Assembly (NCBI RefSeq): GCF_024347395.1
Contig: NZ_AP025473.1
Location: 248,001 to 312,000, forward strand
DNA length: 64,000 nucleotides
From: Vibrio cortegadensis
Lineage (GTDB): Bacteria > Pseudomonadota > Gammaproteobacteria > Enterobacterales > Vibrionaceae
Direction of reading: 5' to 3'
Shown here: one piece after another, positions 19,706-27,937 of the stretch
How the letters are laid out: the number at the start of each line of letters is the position of its first letter
How positions within the stretch are numbered: the stretch's first letter is position 1
Notes under the pieces: model-generated
Told to the model about the DNA's origin: nothing
The model's input: the letters and a program-made list of their open reading frames with translations, nothing else
Databases searched by the model: none
Program-made: the position numbers and the translations under genes

Positions 19706-20416
19706 ATGGCAACCCCTCATATTAATGCTCAAGCTGGTGATTTCGCTGAAACAGTACTAATGCCAGGTGACCCACTACGCGCTAAATACATCGCAGAAAC
19801 TTTTCTTGATGATGTAAAACAAGTATGTGACGTTCGTAATATGTTTGGTTACACAGGTACTTATAAAGGTAAAAAAGTATCAGTAATGGGTCACGGTATG
19901 GGTATCCCATCGTGCTGCATCTATGTTCACGAACTCATTGCAGAATTCGGTGTTAAAAATGTAATCCGTGTAGGTAGCTGTGGCGCTGTACGTGATGACG
20001 TTAAACTAATGGACGTTGTTATCGGTATGGGTGCTTCTACAGACTCTAAAGTGAACCGTATTCGTTTCAACAACCACGATTTCGCTGCAATTGCTGATTA
20101 CGGTCTTCTAGAAGAAGCAGTAAGCCAAGCTCGTGCACAAGAAGTTCCAGTTAAAGTTGGTAACGTATTCTCTGCAGACCTTTTCTACACTCCTGAAGCT
20201 GACCTATTCGGCAAAATGGAAAAACTAGGTATCCTAGGTGTTGATATGGAAGCAGCGGGTATCTACGGTGTTGCTGCTGACTTAGGTGCAAAAGCACTGA
20301 CAATCCTTACCGTTTCTGACCACATCATCCGTGGCGAAAAACTAAGCTCTGAAGATCGTCAAAAGTCATTCAATGACATGATGAAAGTTGCTCTAGAAAC
20401 AGCAATCAACATCTAA
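19706..20416 (+). CDS. deoD: Purine nucleoside phosphorylase, DeoD type
   Basis: The 236-residue length and sequence match hexameric DeoD: the N-terminal ATPHINA with its substrate-contacting His, the phosphate-site phrase MPGDPLRAKYIA, VIRVGSCGAV, the nucleoside-binding GVDMEAAGIY and the catalytic Asp in TVSDHI. It splits purine (deoxy)ribonucleosides to base and sugar 1-phosphate in the cytosol. A GGAG ribosome site precedes the ATG and codon use looks like that of a well-expressed gene. Vibrios often carry a second deoD on chromosome II, away from the deo operon; this isolated gene fits that copy. Confidence 0.96.
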   Translation: MATPHINAQAGDFAETVLMPGDPLRAKYIAETFLDDVKQVCDVRNMFGYTGTYKGKKVSVMGHGMGIPSCCIYVHELIAEFGVKNVIRVGSCGAVRDDVKLMDVVIGMGASTDSKVNRIRFNNHDFAAIADYGLLEEAVSQARAQEVPVKVGNVFSADLFYTPEADLFGKMEKLGILGVDMEAAGIYGVAADLGAKALTILTVSDHIIRGEKLSSEDRQKSFNDMMKVALETAINI

Positions 20417-20477
20417 TAAAAATTCATTTTGCTGCTGAGGTAAAACTTGGCAGCCTGAATATCCCGAGGGGGCGATC

Positions 20478-21947
20478 GTGTCCAACGGCAAACTGCCAAA
20501 AGACGCAGATGGTTTACAACTCAACTTTTGTAAAACATTGGCGTGTGACAACTTTGGATTGAGCGACGCAAAACGTTACGTTTTGCAACATGCGAACCCT
20601 AAGCGTCCGGCGATGGTTTGTCGTGAGTGTGGAGCTTTCCCCCCCTTACTTAACAACCAAGAAGTTCTTAACGAGTTACATAGGTTAAGACAACTTCACA
20701 GTGATGGCCTTCCCGCTTGTCGTAACGGCGAGTGTGAGAACTTTGGTCTATCCGTTCACACCCACAAACACCTCTACCATGCTTTTGGTTTTAGTGGTGA
20801 TCGTCAGCGATACCGTTGCAAACAGTGCCAATCCACGTTTGTTGACAAATGGTCTGGTATCAACAAAAAACTAGCCTTTCAAGAAAACTTACTTGGGTTG
20901 CTCTTTATGAGTTACTCCGTACGTGAAATCTGCCGAAAACTCTCAATCAACCCAAAGACGTTCTACGACCATGTTGACCATATTGCAAGTCGCTGCCGTC
21001 GTAAACTGGCGATGATCGATGCTCGTTGGGTAAATCATGCAGAATCATTTGAATTTGCTTCTCACTATATGCCACTGCAACCTAAAAGCAGTAATGGCGT
21101 ATTATGGATTGCGACAGGCGAAGCGCACTCTGGCTACATTTTATGTCAACACGTAAACTACTCTTCTGGTGAAGAACCTGAAGGTTCAGTCGATCATGAC
21201 CCTTACAGCACACCTTCACGGTTTGTCTCTCGAGACCACTCTTCAGAAGCGAATTTACCGACACCGGCACCTTCACCTCTATTACGTGAAAGAATAGACC
21301 AACAGTATCAAACCATTTTGGCTCGTGGAAATGTCGAGGACCCAATGGGGAACCTCACAATATTCAACTATCCATCAAAAGGGGCACTTATTCGACCGCC
21401 TTATACGTCATATGCACATTTTCTACATGTGCTAGATATGTGTAACGAAAATAAGCGCGTTTCGATTTATATGCCACAAGATCCTGTTCTTCGTTCTGCC
21501 GCTCTTAGCGTATGCTTACCGCGAATATTGAGTCAAAACGTTGACTTAATGTATGTGGAAGAAGATAACGGCTGGAGCAACGATACTGAATTTGAAAAAA
21601 CAGATATCGTGCATATGGGATGGTGGCGAGATCGTTGGGCAATATCCAATCAAGGCTCTGCTCATAAAGGCATTTGCTATCTTGCAGGTGAAAACCATGC
21701 GCCAAAACATTGGCTTAGCAAGGCGTCAGTAAAACAGACTGAGTTTTACCAGCAACGCTTCCAACTTCTTTTTGATAACTTCATAAACGAGCCAAGACGC
21801 AAGCTGCGCCCTGGAGGATTACTTCCTCTTCTCGATATATTCAGAGCTTGGCACAATTTATGCTACCAAGATAAGCATGGGCTTACAGCGGCACAAAGAT
21901 TAGAGCTTACAGAGCATCCTCTTACATTAAAACAGCTCCTGTCTTAA
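20478..21947 (+). CDS. Transposase-derived protein with two zinc ribbons
   Basis: This 489-residue protein (GTG start behind GAGGGGGCG) is not a recognised enzyme. Two related zinc ribbons stand in tandem: C18-x4-C23 with C48-x2-C51, and C81-x4-C86 with C114-x2-C117; each begins with C(D/E)NFGLS. The second ends RYRCKQCQSTF, as in IS transposases. A helix-turn-helix follows (SVREICRKLSINPKTFYDHV). The rest recalls a degenerate DDE fold: ATGEAHSGYIL, where the first acidic residue is Glu in place of Asp, then MPQDPVLRSAA. No terminal inverted repeats flank it. A domesticated transposase acting as a DNA-binding protein is the best guess. Confidence 0.7.
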   Translation: MSNGKLPKDADGLQLNFCKTLACDNFGLSDAKRYVLQHANPKRPAMVCRECGAFPPLLNNQEVLNELHRLRQLHSDGLPACRNGECENFGLSVHTHKHLYHAFGFSGDRQRYRCKQCQSTFVDKWSGINKKLAFQENLLGLLFMSYSVREICRKLSINPKTFYDHVDHIASRCRRKLAMIDARWVNHAESFEFASHYMPLQPKSSNGVLWIATGEAHSGYILCQHVNYSSGEEPEGSVDHDPYSTPSRFVSRDHSSEANLPTPAPSPLLRERIDQQYQTILARGNVEDPMGNLTIFNYPSKGALIRPPYTSYAHFLHVLDMCNENKRVSIYMPQDPVLRSAALSVCLPRILSQNVDLMYVEEDNGWSNDTEFEKTDIVHMGWWRDRWAISNQGSAHKGICYLAGENHAPKHWLSKASVKQTEFYQQRFQLLFDNFINEPRRKLRPGGLLPLLDIFRAWHNLCYQDKHGLTAAQRLELTEHPLTLKQLLS

Positions 21948-22107
21948 TACTTTAAGGCTAGAATCTAATGATATGGCGCAAGATTGCCGCTATCTCAATT
22001 CGTCACTTTGCTGTATTAAGTGTGAGTCGGCACTAATTATTGTTGCTTAGACATCAAACTTTACCTTTATAAGTCCATAAATAGTGCTAATCGAGGAGCA
22101 CGCTAAT

Positions 22108-22123
22108 ATAATGATCACATTAT
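22108..22123. promoter_or_regulatory. Palindrome over a possible upstream mini-ORF start
   Basis: ATAATG-ATCA-CATTAT is a perfect 6-4-6 inverted repeat. It contains the ATG (22111) of a 16-codon ORF whose stop (22159-22161) overlaps the TTG start of the TPR gene. It resembles half of a Fur box but is one base too short in the centre. Confidence 0.35.
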
Positions 22124-22153
22124 CAATATGTTCGGTAGTCATGGATATTACTT

Positions 22154-23608
22154 TTGGATAAAAATCAGTCTCTTTTAGAAATCGAAATAGAACAACTGAA
22201 ATCACGCATTGATTCAGAGCCTAAAGATGCATTACGTATCGCTGAACAGTGCCTAGTTCGTTCAGAGCAGATTCTTTTTCAAGAAGGCGCTATCCAGTCA
22301 TTAATGATTATGGCGCGATGCTATTGGTCTTTGATGGATTATAGGAAAGGCTTGAAAACCATCAAAGAAGCTTATTCTAAGCAAAGTCGCCTCGATACTG
22401 ATAACTACCTCCCTGAAATCCTACACGTACATGCCTTGCAATATTGGGGGCAAGCCAAATACTACTCTGCGCAACAATTTTGGATTAATGCGTTAGAGCA
22501 ATCTGCCCTTGTTGATGAAGTCGAAATTCAAATTGAATGTCTTATTGGGCTGGGCAACGTATGGCGAATCACTAACGAACATAAACTGGCCAGCTCAACC
22601 CACAAGCTTGCTGTCACCGTTGCAAATAGTGCTCGAATTGGCTGGCTTGAAGGTAAGGCTCGCATTCTTCTCGCATGGGACTATTACCTACTCAATAATT
22701 ACGTTGAAATGCTATCAGTACTTGATGGTGCCCAGGATGCTTTGGAAGGTCATCAAGACAAAACATGGCAAGCTGAAGTATGGGATTTTAGAGGCTTAGC
22801 TTTACTTGGTCTTGAGCGGCTAGATGATGCTGAAATTGCAACGAAAAAAGCTCATGACCTTGCTCTGAAACACAATTTAACATGGATTAAAGCTCACTCA
22901 TTTATCAGCAGAGCAAGGCTTGAACTATTAAAGAAAAAACCAAAAGAAGCTACAAAATTACTTTTGGATGCTGAACAATCGGCCTCTCTTTTTGATAATG
23001 GTGAACTTCTCAGTCAAATTTGCTTTCAACAATCTTTAGTCGCTGAAAAACAAGATGATTTTGAAGCCGCACTGATCGCCTTTAAAAAATACCGCCAGCA
23101 CTCTATTAAAATGCTGAATGAACAAACCATTCGAGTCAGCTTAGATAAAGCTCGAGGTTCGAAGCGCCAACTTGAGCAGCGTGCACGTAAGCTAATTAAC
23201 AGAATCCGTGGTCAATACGAATATGACCCACAGAAACATTATTCAAACGTTGTTTCTGAAACATTCTGGTGGGAGCAATTGGTTCTATTTAAAACAGAAC
23301 TTAAACACTCCAATCACGCCATAATTATGCTTCAACACTCTGATCCGGCTTATTTAGACGTATGTACAGAGATTGCTCATACACTGTGTAACCACAATGA
23401 TCTGCTCTCTCGCTTAAGTAGCAAGCGCATTGCGATGCTAGTCTCGGAGAAAGGTGACGCGGCACACCAGCTATTTCTCGTTCTCAGTCAAATGATTGAA
23501 ATCTACCCTTGGCATCGTAAAGGTTTAACAGGCGAACTACCAAAATTGACACTACAAGACATTCTCACTTTTCCATTCACCCTCGAGCAATTAGAAGAAA
23601 GCCAATAG
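22154..23608 (+). CDS. TPR-like helical repeat protein
   Basis: This 484-residue soluble protein is made of helical repeats typical of TPR domains (AIQSLMIMARCYWSLMDYRKGL, QIECLIGLGNVWRITNEHKL). It lacks a visible enzymatic motif; residues after about 370 may form a separate, degenerate domain. The start is the TTG at 22154: an in-frame stop TAG lies five codons upstream, and no earlier start exists. No good ribosome site precedes it, so translation may be coupled to a 16-codon ORF behind GAGGAG. It ends twelve bases before a TPR-GGDEF gene, so the two are one operon and may act as a sensor pair. Confidence 0.8.
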   Translation: MDKNQSLLEIEIEQLKSRIDSEPKDALRIAEQCLVRSEQILFQEGAIQSLMIMARCYWSLMDYRKGLKTIKEAYSKQSRLDTDNYLPEILHVHALQYWGQAKYYSAQQFWINALEQSALVDEVEIQIECLIGLGNVWRITNEHKLASSTHKLAVTVANSARIGWLEGKARILLAWDYYLLNNYVEMLSVLDGAQDALEGHQDKTWQAEVWDFRGLALLGLERLDDAEIATKKAHDLALKHNLTWIKAHSFISRARLELLKKKPKEATKLLLDAEQSASLFDNGELLSQICFQQSLVAEKQDDFEAALIAFKKYRQHSIKMLNEQTIRVSLDKARGSKRQLEQRARKLINRIRGQYEYDPQKHYSNVVSETFWWEQLVLFKTELKHSNHAIIMLQHSDPAYLDVCTEIAHTLCNHNDLLSRLSSKRIAMLVSEKGDAAHQLFLVLSQMIEIYPWHRKGLTGELPKLTLQDILTFPFTLEQLEESQ

Positions 23609-23619
23609 AAGGTACTATC

Positions 23620-25206
23620 ATGGAAACGCTACTCAACAAAATTTCCGATGCTGGCTTAGATCCTTCTTCCGTGTCTGGTGAAAATGCCATTATATTTTGG
23701 GAACATATCTGTAAACATATCGCAACGACAGATAAAGAACGTGCTCATTGCTATTTAATCAGCGCAGAATACCGCGCAAAGTTAAAGCAACATAGCACCA
23801 GTATTGATGAACTTCGCCGTGCGCTTAACTTACTCAATATTCCCGAAGACGTCGATGATATCCTGACAATAAAAGCGAGTCTCAGTGAACGTTTAATGGA
23901 TATTGGTGATTACACTTCAGCACTATCTGAATACATCAGCATCTCTAATATTGCTGTAGAACATGGTTTTATTGACGATTATGTCGCATCAATTTTAGGT
24001 ATGGGGAACTTGTGCGATGCTTATGGTGACCACAGCCGCGCACTACGTTATTACCAAAAGATTGACAGTATTGATCATGCAATAAGTAGTCGATCATTGA
24101 GACTTCGATACAAACTTCATATCGTTGCCTGTTACATCGACCTAAAACGCATCAACGCAGCCAACGACTTACTCTTAGAGTGTGAAGAGCTCAGTATTCT
24201 CGTCAGTGACAAAATTTTAGCCGGCCAAATTCGTCTCTACCAAGCCAAAATCTTTCGTCAGAAAAAACAGTATCACGATGCATTGCTCGCCCTATCAAAA
24301 GTCCAATACTCGATTAGCAGTGCTTCATCTAGTTGGTTATCCTTGATGATTCGTTTAGAGTTAGCATTATGTTTAAACTGCATAGATGGTAAGCAACAAC
24401 TGGCCACTATCGTATTGAATACCACTCATAAACGTATAAAAATTCAATCTTCATCGGCGGTTGTAAAGAAGTTTTATGACACATTAAGCCACATCAGTGC
24501 CAGCCAAAATGAGTATCAAGAAGCACTTGAATATGAAAAAAAAGGCTACCGCATTGAATCTGATTTAATGAAGCATATTCCTATCAGTGAACTGGGAGCG
24601 ACTCAGTTACGAAGGCTGTCTCGCTTTGAATTACAACTCAAGTTGATTCTTTCTGAGCAAGAAAACCGTGAGTTAAAAGAAACCACTGAAAATCAAAAGA
24701 ATGCCGTTGCTCAACTACAGCAAGATGTATTTACAGACCCTCTGACAAATTTACACAACCGCCGTTGGTTAGATGTAAAACTAAAAGATTTACTCCTACA
24801 CGACACTACGTTTTCATTAATGGTTGTCGATATTGACCATTTTAAGTCCATTAATGATGAGTTGAGCCACTTAGTCGGAGATAAAGCGATCGTCAGTGTT
24901 TCTAATGAACTCTCCTCCTACTTTAGATTCAGCGGTGCATCATGCGTTCGTTTTGGTGGAGAAGAGTTCCTTGTGATTTTAGAAAACGTCAACATGCAAC
25001 AAGCCGAAATGCATGCCGAGAACTACCGTGAACGTATTTTCCAGTATGGATGGCATGAGATCCTAGGTGAGCGAGGACTCACTGTCAGTATCGGCATTAC
25101 CTCGCACCGTGAAGGTGAAAATACACAACGCACCTTCTATCGAGCAGATAAAGCGTTATACAGAGCAAAAGCGAATGGGCGTAATCAAGTCTGTTTAGAA
25201 GAATAA
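23620..25206 (+). CDS. TPR-GGDEF diguanylate cyclase
   Basis: The 528-residue protein has TPR-like helices over the first 330 residues, a coiled linker (EQENRELKETTENQKNAVAQL) and a GGDEF domain that opens DPLTNLHNRRW and holds an intact GGEEF site. There is no membrane segment. No RxxD product-inhibition site is visible. TPRs usually bind peptides or proteins, so activity may be set by its operon partner, which is also a TPR protein. A terminator follows. Confidence 0.9.
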   Translation: METLLNKISDAGLDPSSVSGENAIIFWEHICKHIATTDKERAHCYLISAEYRAKLKQHSTSIDELRRALNLLNIPEDVDDILTIKASLSERLMDIGDYTSALSEYISISNIAVEHGFIDDYVASILGMGNLCDAYGDHSRALRYYQKIDSIDHAISSRSLRLRYKLHIVACYIDLKRINAANDLLLECEELSILVSDKILAGQIRLYQAKIFRQKKQYHDALLALSKVQYSISSASSSWLSLMIRLELALCLNCIDGKQQLATIVLNTTHKRIKIQSSSAVVKKFYDTLSHISASQNEYQEALEYEKKGYRIESDLMKHIPISELGATQLRRLSRFELQLKLILSEQENRELKETTENQKNAVAQLQQDVFTDPLTNLHNRRWLDVKLKDLLLHDTTFSLMVVDIDHFKSINDELSHLVGDKAIVSVSNELSSYFRFSGASCVRFGGEEFLVILENVNMQQAEMHAENYRERIFQYGWHEILGERGLTVSIGITSHREGENTQRTFYRADKALYRAKANGRNQVCLEE

Positions 25207-25213
25207 ATGAATC

Positions 25214-25246
25214 TGGGCCTAGGACCAACTGAGTTCTAGGCCTTTC
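25214..25246 (+). terminator. Terminator after the TPR-GGDEF operon
   Basis: GGCCTAG (25216-25222) pairs with CTAGGCC (25236-25242) across a 13-base loop and is followed by TTT. It lies directly after the stop. Confidence 0.65.
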
Positions 25247-25457
25247 ATTCGCATTGCTCCGTTTCACTGATTATCTCCATACTCCGCCCCCTAAGCACCC
25301 ACTGACATATCACCGTTACCGTTTTTCTTCTACCCAAAATATGAATTAGCGCATATGTCACAGTTCTTTTTGTTGATTATTTATATTTTACAACAAATAC
25401 TTAACTAATATTATGTGAGACGTTTTCTTACTGTTTCACTAAACACAAGGATGCTGT

Positions 25458-25895
25458 ATGTTTTTAGACTATTTTGCCCTTGGGCTCTTAATTTTTGTTG
25501 CTCTTGTAATTTTTTATGGTGTCATCGTCATACATGACATCCCATATGAGATTGCAAAAGAGCGAGACCACCCACACCAAGATGCGATTCATGTATCAGG
25601 CTGGGTAAGCCTATTTACCCTACATACGATTTGGCCATTTCTTTGGATTTGGGCAACATTATGGCGCAAAGATCGAGGCTGGGGATTTGCAAAAATAAAA
25701 GAAGAGCAACAAGATATTCATCACCGTGTAGACGTGTTGATAGATCAAGTTGCGGCACTTGAAAAAGAGCTCTCTGATATCAAAATCGCCCAATTCGCAC
25801 CCTCGCAACCTGACTCGCAAGAGCGAGCCCAAGATTCTAAGCAAACGACCTTAGCATCATCTCAAACCGCACAACAAAATCAGGAGGATAAATAA
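25458..25895 (+). CDS. yiaW: DUF3302 membrane protein (YiaW-like)
   Basis: The 145-residue protein has membrane segments near 4-25 and 47-68 with the conserved phrase HDIPYEIAKER between them and WATLWRKDRGWGF after the second, matching DUF3302/YiaW. A coiled coil and a Gln/Ser-rich tail follow. Its stop overlaps the next start by one base (TAATG). YiaW is always paired with the HlyD-type protein YiaV; the function of the pair is unknown. Confidence 0.85.
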   Translation: MFLDYFALGLLIFVALVIFYGVIVIHDIPYEIAKERDHPHQDAIHVSGWVSLFTLHTIWPFLWIWATLWRKDRGWGFAKIKEEQQDIHHRVDVLIDQVAALEKELSDIKIAQFAPSQPDSQERAQDSKQTTLASSQTAQQNQEDK

Positions 25896-27025
25896 TGGAC
25901 TTACTTCTGATAATGACCTATGCCGCTCTGTGTATCACGATATTTAAAGTATTTAAAATCCCACTAAACAAGTGGACGGTACCCACCGCGGTACTCGGCG
26001 GTGTCGTATTAATCGGTACTCTAATTTTGTTGATGAACTACAATCACCCTTTCACCCAAGTTGGTAACCAAGTGTTCACCACCACACCTGTCGTGTCTGG
26101 TGTTCGTGGGCGAGTTGTGGAAGTGCCAGTATTGCCGAACCAAGAGCTTAAGCAAGGAGATGTTCTATTTAGAATCGATCCCATTCCTTTTGAGGCTGAA
26201 GTGGCGAAAATTGAAGCCCAGATAAAACAAGCAAGCCAAGGTGCTCTGGGGCTAAAGTCTGATGTCTTTGAAGCCGAATCAGCAAAGATCAAAGCCGTTG
26301 CTGAAAAAGACAAAGCCAAGCGGGAGTTCTTACGTTATCAAAAAGGGTACGATAAAGGCGCATTCACTGAACAACAACTTGATACCCGCCGCCAAGCTTA
26401 TAAAGCGGCCGAAGCGGCTGTAAACGTCACACAAGCGAAACTTGATCAAGCTGAAATCGCGCTTAGCTCAGAGATTGGTGGTGAAAATACCGCTGTTGCA
26501 AAATTACTGGCCGACCTTCAGCAAGCAGAGTTCAATTTAGATCAGACGATAGTCAGGGCACCCACTGACGGATATGTGACTCAACTGGCCCTAAGACCTG
26601 GTGTAATGGCGGTTCCTCTGCCTTTGGCACCCGTTGCAACCTTTGTCCACACTGAAGACAAAATCTATACTGCCGCCTTTAGACAAAATTCATTGCAGCG
26701 CCTACAACCTGGTTTTACTGCTGAGTTTCTATTCAGAGCGCTTCCTGGAAAAGTCTTTCAGGGTGAAATTATTGATGTGCTACCAACTATCGGAGAAAGC
26801 CAATTTCAAGCTCGTGGAACTTTGGTAGGAACGGAAGCCTTACGCACCAATGGCCGCGTACTGGTGAAATTGAAAGTCAATGATGACCTGTCAGATTACC
26901 ATTTACCACTAGGTACCGCGGTCGAAGTGGCTGTTTATTCCGATAGCTTTACTCATGTCTCCATCATGCGGAAAGTGTTAATACGAATGAAAAGCTGGCA
27001 AAACTATTTGTATTTAGACCATTAG
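25895..27025 (+). CDS. yiaV: HlyD/EmrA-type membrane fusion protein (YiaV-like)
   Basis: This 376-residue protein has two N-terminal hydrophobic segments, a biotinyl-lipoyl-like hairpin (VVEVPVLPNQELKQGDVLFRIDP), a long helical coiled coil (about 100-190) and a beta-barrel half. That is the design of periplasmic adaptors that link an inner membrane pump to an outer channel. No pump gene is adjacent; in E. coli the YiaW-YiaV pair is likewise alone. Its last codons lie in an 18-bp tandem repeat that continues past the stop, so the C-terminus (YLYLDH) may have been added or changed by repeat growth. Confidence 0.85.
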   Translation: MDLLLIMTYAALCITIFKVFKIPLNKWTVPTAVLGGVVLIGTLILLMNYNHPFTQVGNQVFTTTPVVSGVRGRVVEVPVLPNQELKQGDVLFRIDPIPFEAEVAKIEAQIKQASQGALGLKSDVFEAESAKIKAVAEKDKAKREFLRYQKGYDKGAFTEQQLDTRRQAYKAAEAAVNVTQAKLDQAEIALSSEIGGENTAVAKLLADLQQAEFNLDQTIVRAPTDGYVTQLALRPGVMAVPLPLAPVATFVHTEDKIYTAAFRQNSLQRLQPGFTAEFLFRALPGKVFQGEIIDVLPTIGESQFQARGTLVGTEALRTNGRVLVKLKVNDDLSDYHLPLGTAVEVAVYSDSFTHVSIMRKVLIRMKSWQNYLYLDH

Positions 27026-27113
27026 TTGCATTTAGACCATTACTTGTATTTAAAGCATTACTTGTATTTAAACCATTAGTTGTACTTAGACATTAGTGAC
27101 GTCTAGACCACTA
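27007..27113. repeat. 18-bp tandem repeat across the yiaV stop codon
   Basis: About six units related to CTTGTATTTAGACCATTA run head to tail from 27007 to 27113. The first unit encodes the last residues of the HlyD-type protein and the boundary with the second makes its TAG stop; the fifth unit has lost one base and the last is diverged. Confidence 0.9.
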
Positions 27114-27187
27114 GCGATGCCTAAACTACTTGCTACGCCTCTCGGTAACTCAATCGGTTTAAATACAAACATTCTGAAAAAATGTAT

Positions 27188-27218
27188 ACGGCAGCTGACA
27201 TTCAGCTGCCTTTTTTTA
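27188..27218 (+). terminator. Terminator after the yiaWV repeat
   Basis: A nine-base perfect stem GGCAGCTGA/TCAGCTGCC (27190-27198 and 27202-27210) with a three-base loop is followed by seven T. It closes the yiaWV unit 165 bases after its stop. Confidence 0.9.
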
Positions 27219-27266
27219 TTTTTAGACATCTAGACACATAGGTTCCCTTGGGTGTCTGTTGTCCTG

Positions 27267-27320
27267 TATAATGCGCGGCTTATTTTTCTATTTGTTTATT
27301 ATTTAATCTCAATAGAAAAA
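27267..27320 (+). promoter_or_regulatory. Promoter and leader hairpin of the ECF operon
   Basis: A perfect -10 box TATAAT lies at 27267-27272, with only a weak -35 (CCCTTG) 17 bases upstream. Just after the predicted transcript start, TTTTTCTATT (27283-27292) pairs perfectly with AATAGAAAAA (27311-27320). The roughly 100-base leader therefore starts with a hairpin; I recognise no known riboswitch in it. Confidence 0.55.
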
Positions 27321-27382
27321 TGCAAATAAAAGCAGATCCATTCCGCTCTTTAAAAAGAACATTTTAGTAATTAAGGTTATCT

Positions 27383-27931
27383 ATGAATCTTTCAGCAAAA
27401 ACCGTGGTTGTTATCGCAATTGGCGCAGCCCTTTACGGTATTGGCGGCTTGCCAATGTTTGGCGTACCAGTCTTTGCCAACACTACACTTAAACCAGCAA
27501 TGGCAGTTTTAGCCCTTTTCTCTGTACTTTTTGGGCCATTAGTCGGTTTTTTAGTTGGGTTCATCGGTCACTGGGTCACTGACCTTTTTGCAGGTTGGGG
27601 CGTCTGGATCACTTGGGTTCTTGGCTCAGGCATTGTTGGTTTAGTCATTGGCTTTTTCCCTAAATTGACTCAAAACCGCATTGAGAAAGGCGACTTTAAT
27701 CATAAAGATTTCATTCTATTTGTTTTACTTGCTCTAGTTGGCAACATCGCAGGCTACGGATGCTCAGCATTCCTCGATACCATTTTATATGCAGAACCAT
27801 TTACTAAAGTGTTTACTCAGTTATCGATTATTGCTGCTGGGAACACCGTTCTTATCGCTATCGTTGGTTACTTCATACTTAAATCTGTGGCGAAAAGAAA
27901 CAAACAAAGCCGTAACCTAACTGAGGCGTAA
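27383..27931 (+). CDS. ECF transporter substrate-binding (S) component, UPF0397 family
   Basis: The 182-residue protein is almost all membrane, with about five or six helices and the UPF0397 phrase IGAALYGIGGLPMFGVPVF near the N-terminus and WVTDLFAGWGVW in the middle. S components bind a vitamin or cofactor precursor and toggle in the membrane on an ATPase/T module. The two following genes supply that module, so a complete transporter is present. The substrate of this subfamily is not known to me; the 5'-nucleotidase gene two genes on hints at a nucleoside-like compound, but only by proximity. Confidence 0.88.
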   Translation: MNLSAKTVVVIAIGAALYGIGGLPMFGVPVFANTTLKPAMAVLALFSVLFGPLVGFLVGFIGHWVTDLFAGWGVWITWVLGSGIVGLVIGFFPKLTQNRIEKGDFNHKDFILFVLLALVGNIAGYGCSAFLDTILYAEPFTKVFTQLSIIAAGNTVLIAIVGYFILKSVAKRNKQSRNLTEA

Positions 27932-27937
27932 ACGGCA

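Noticed and set aside
22107..22124. Possible Fur box before the TPR gene
   Set aside because: It resembles GATAATGAT-CATTATC, but one base is missing in the centre, which would disturb the Fur spacing.
27218..27382. Known riboswitch (TPP, FMN, preQ1 or purine class) in the ECF operon leader
   Set aside because: None of the conserved core sequences of those classes could be found; only a simple hairpin is visible.
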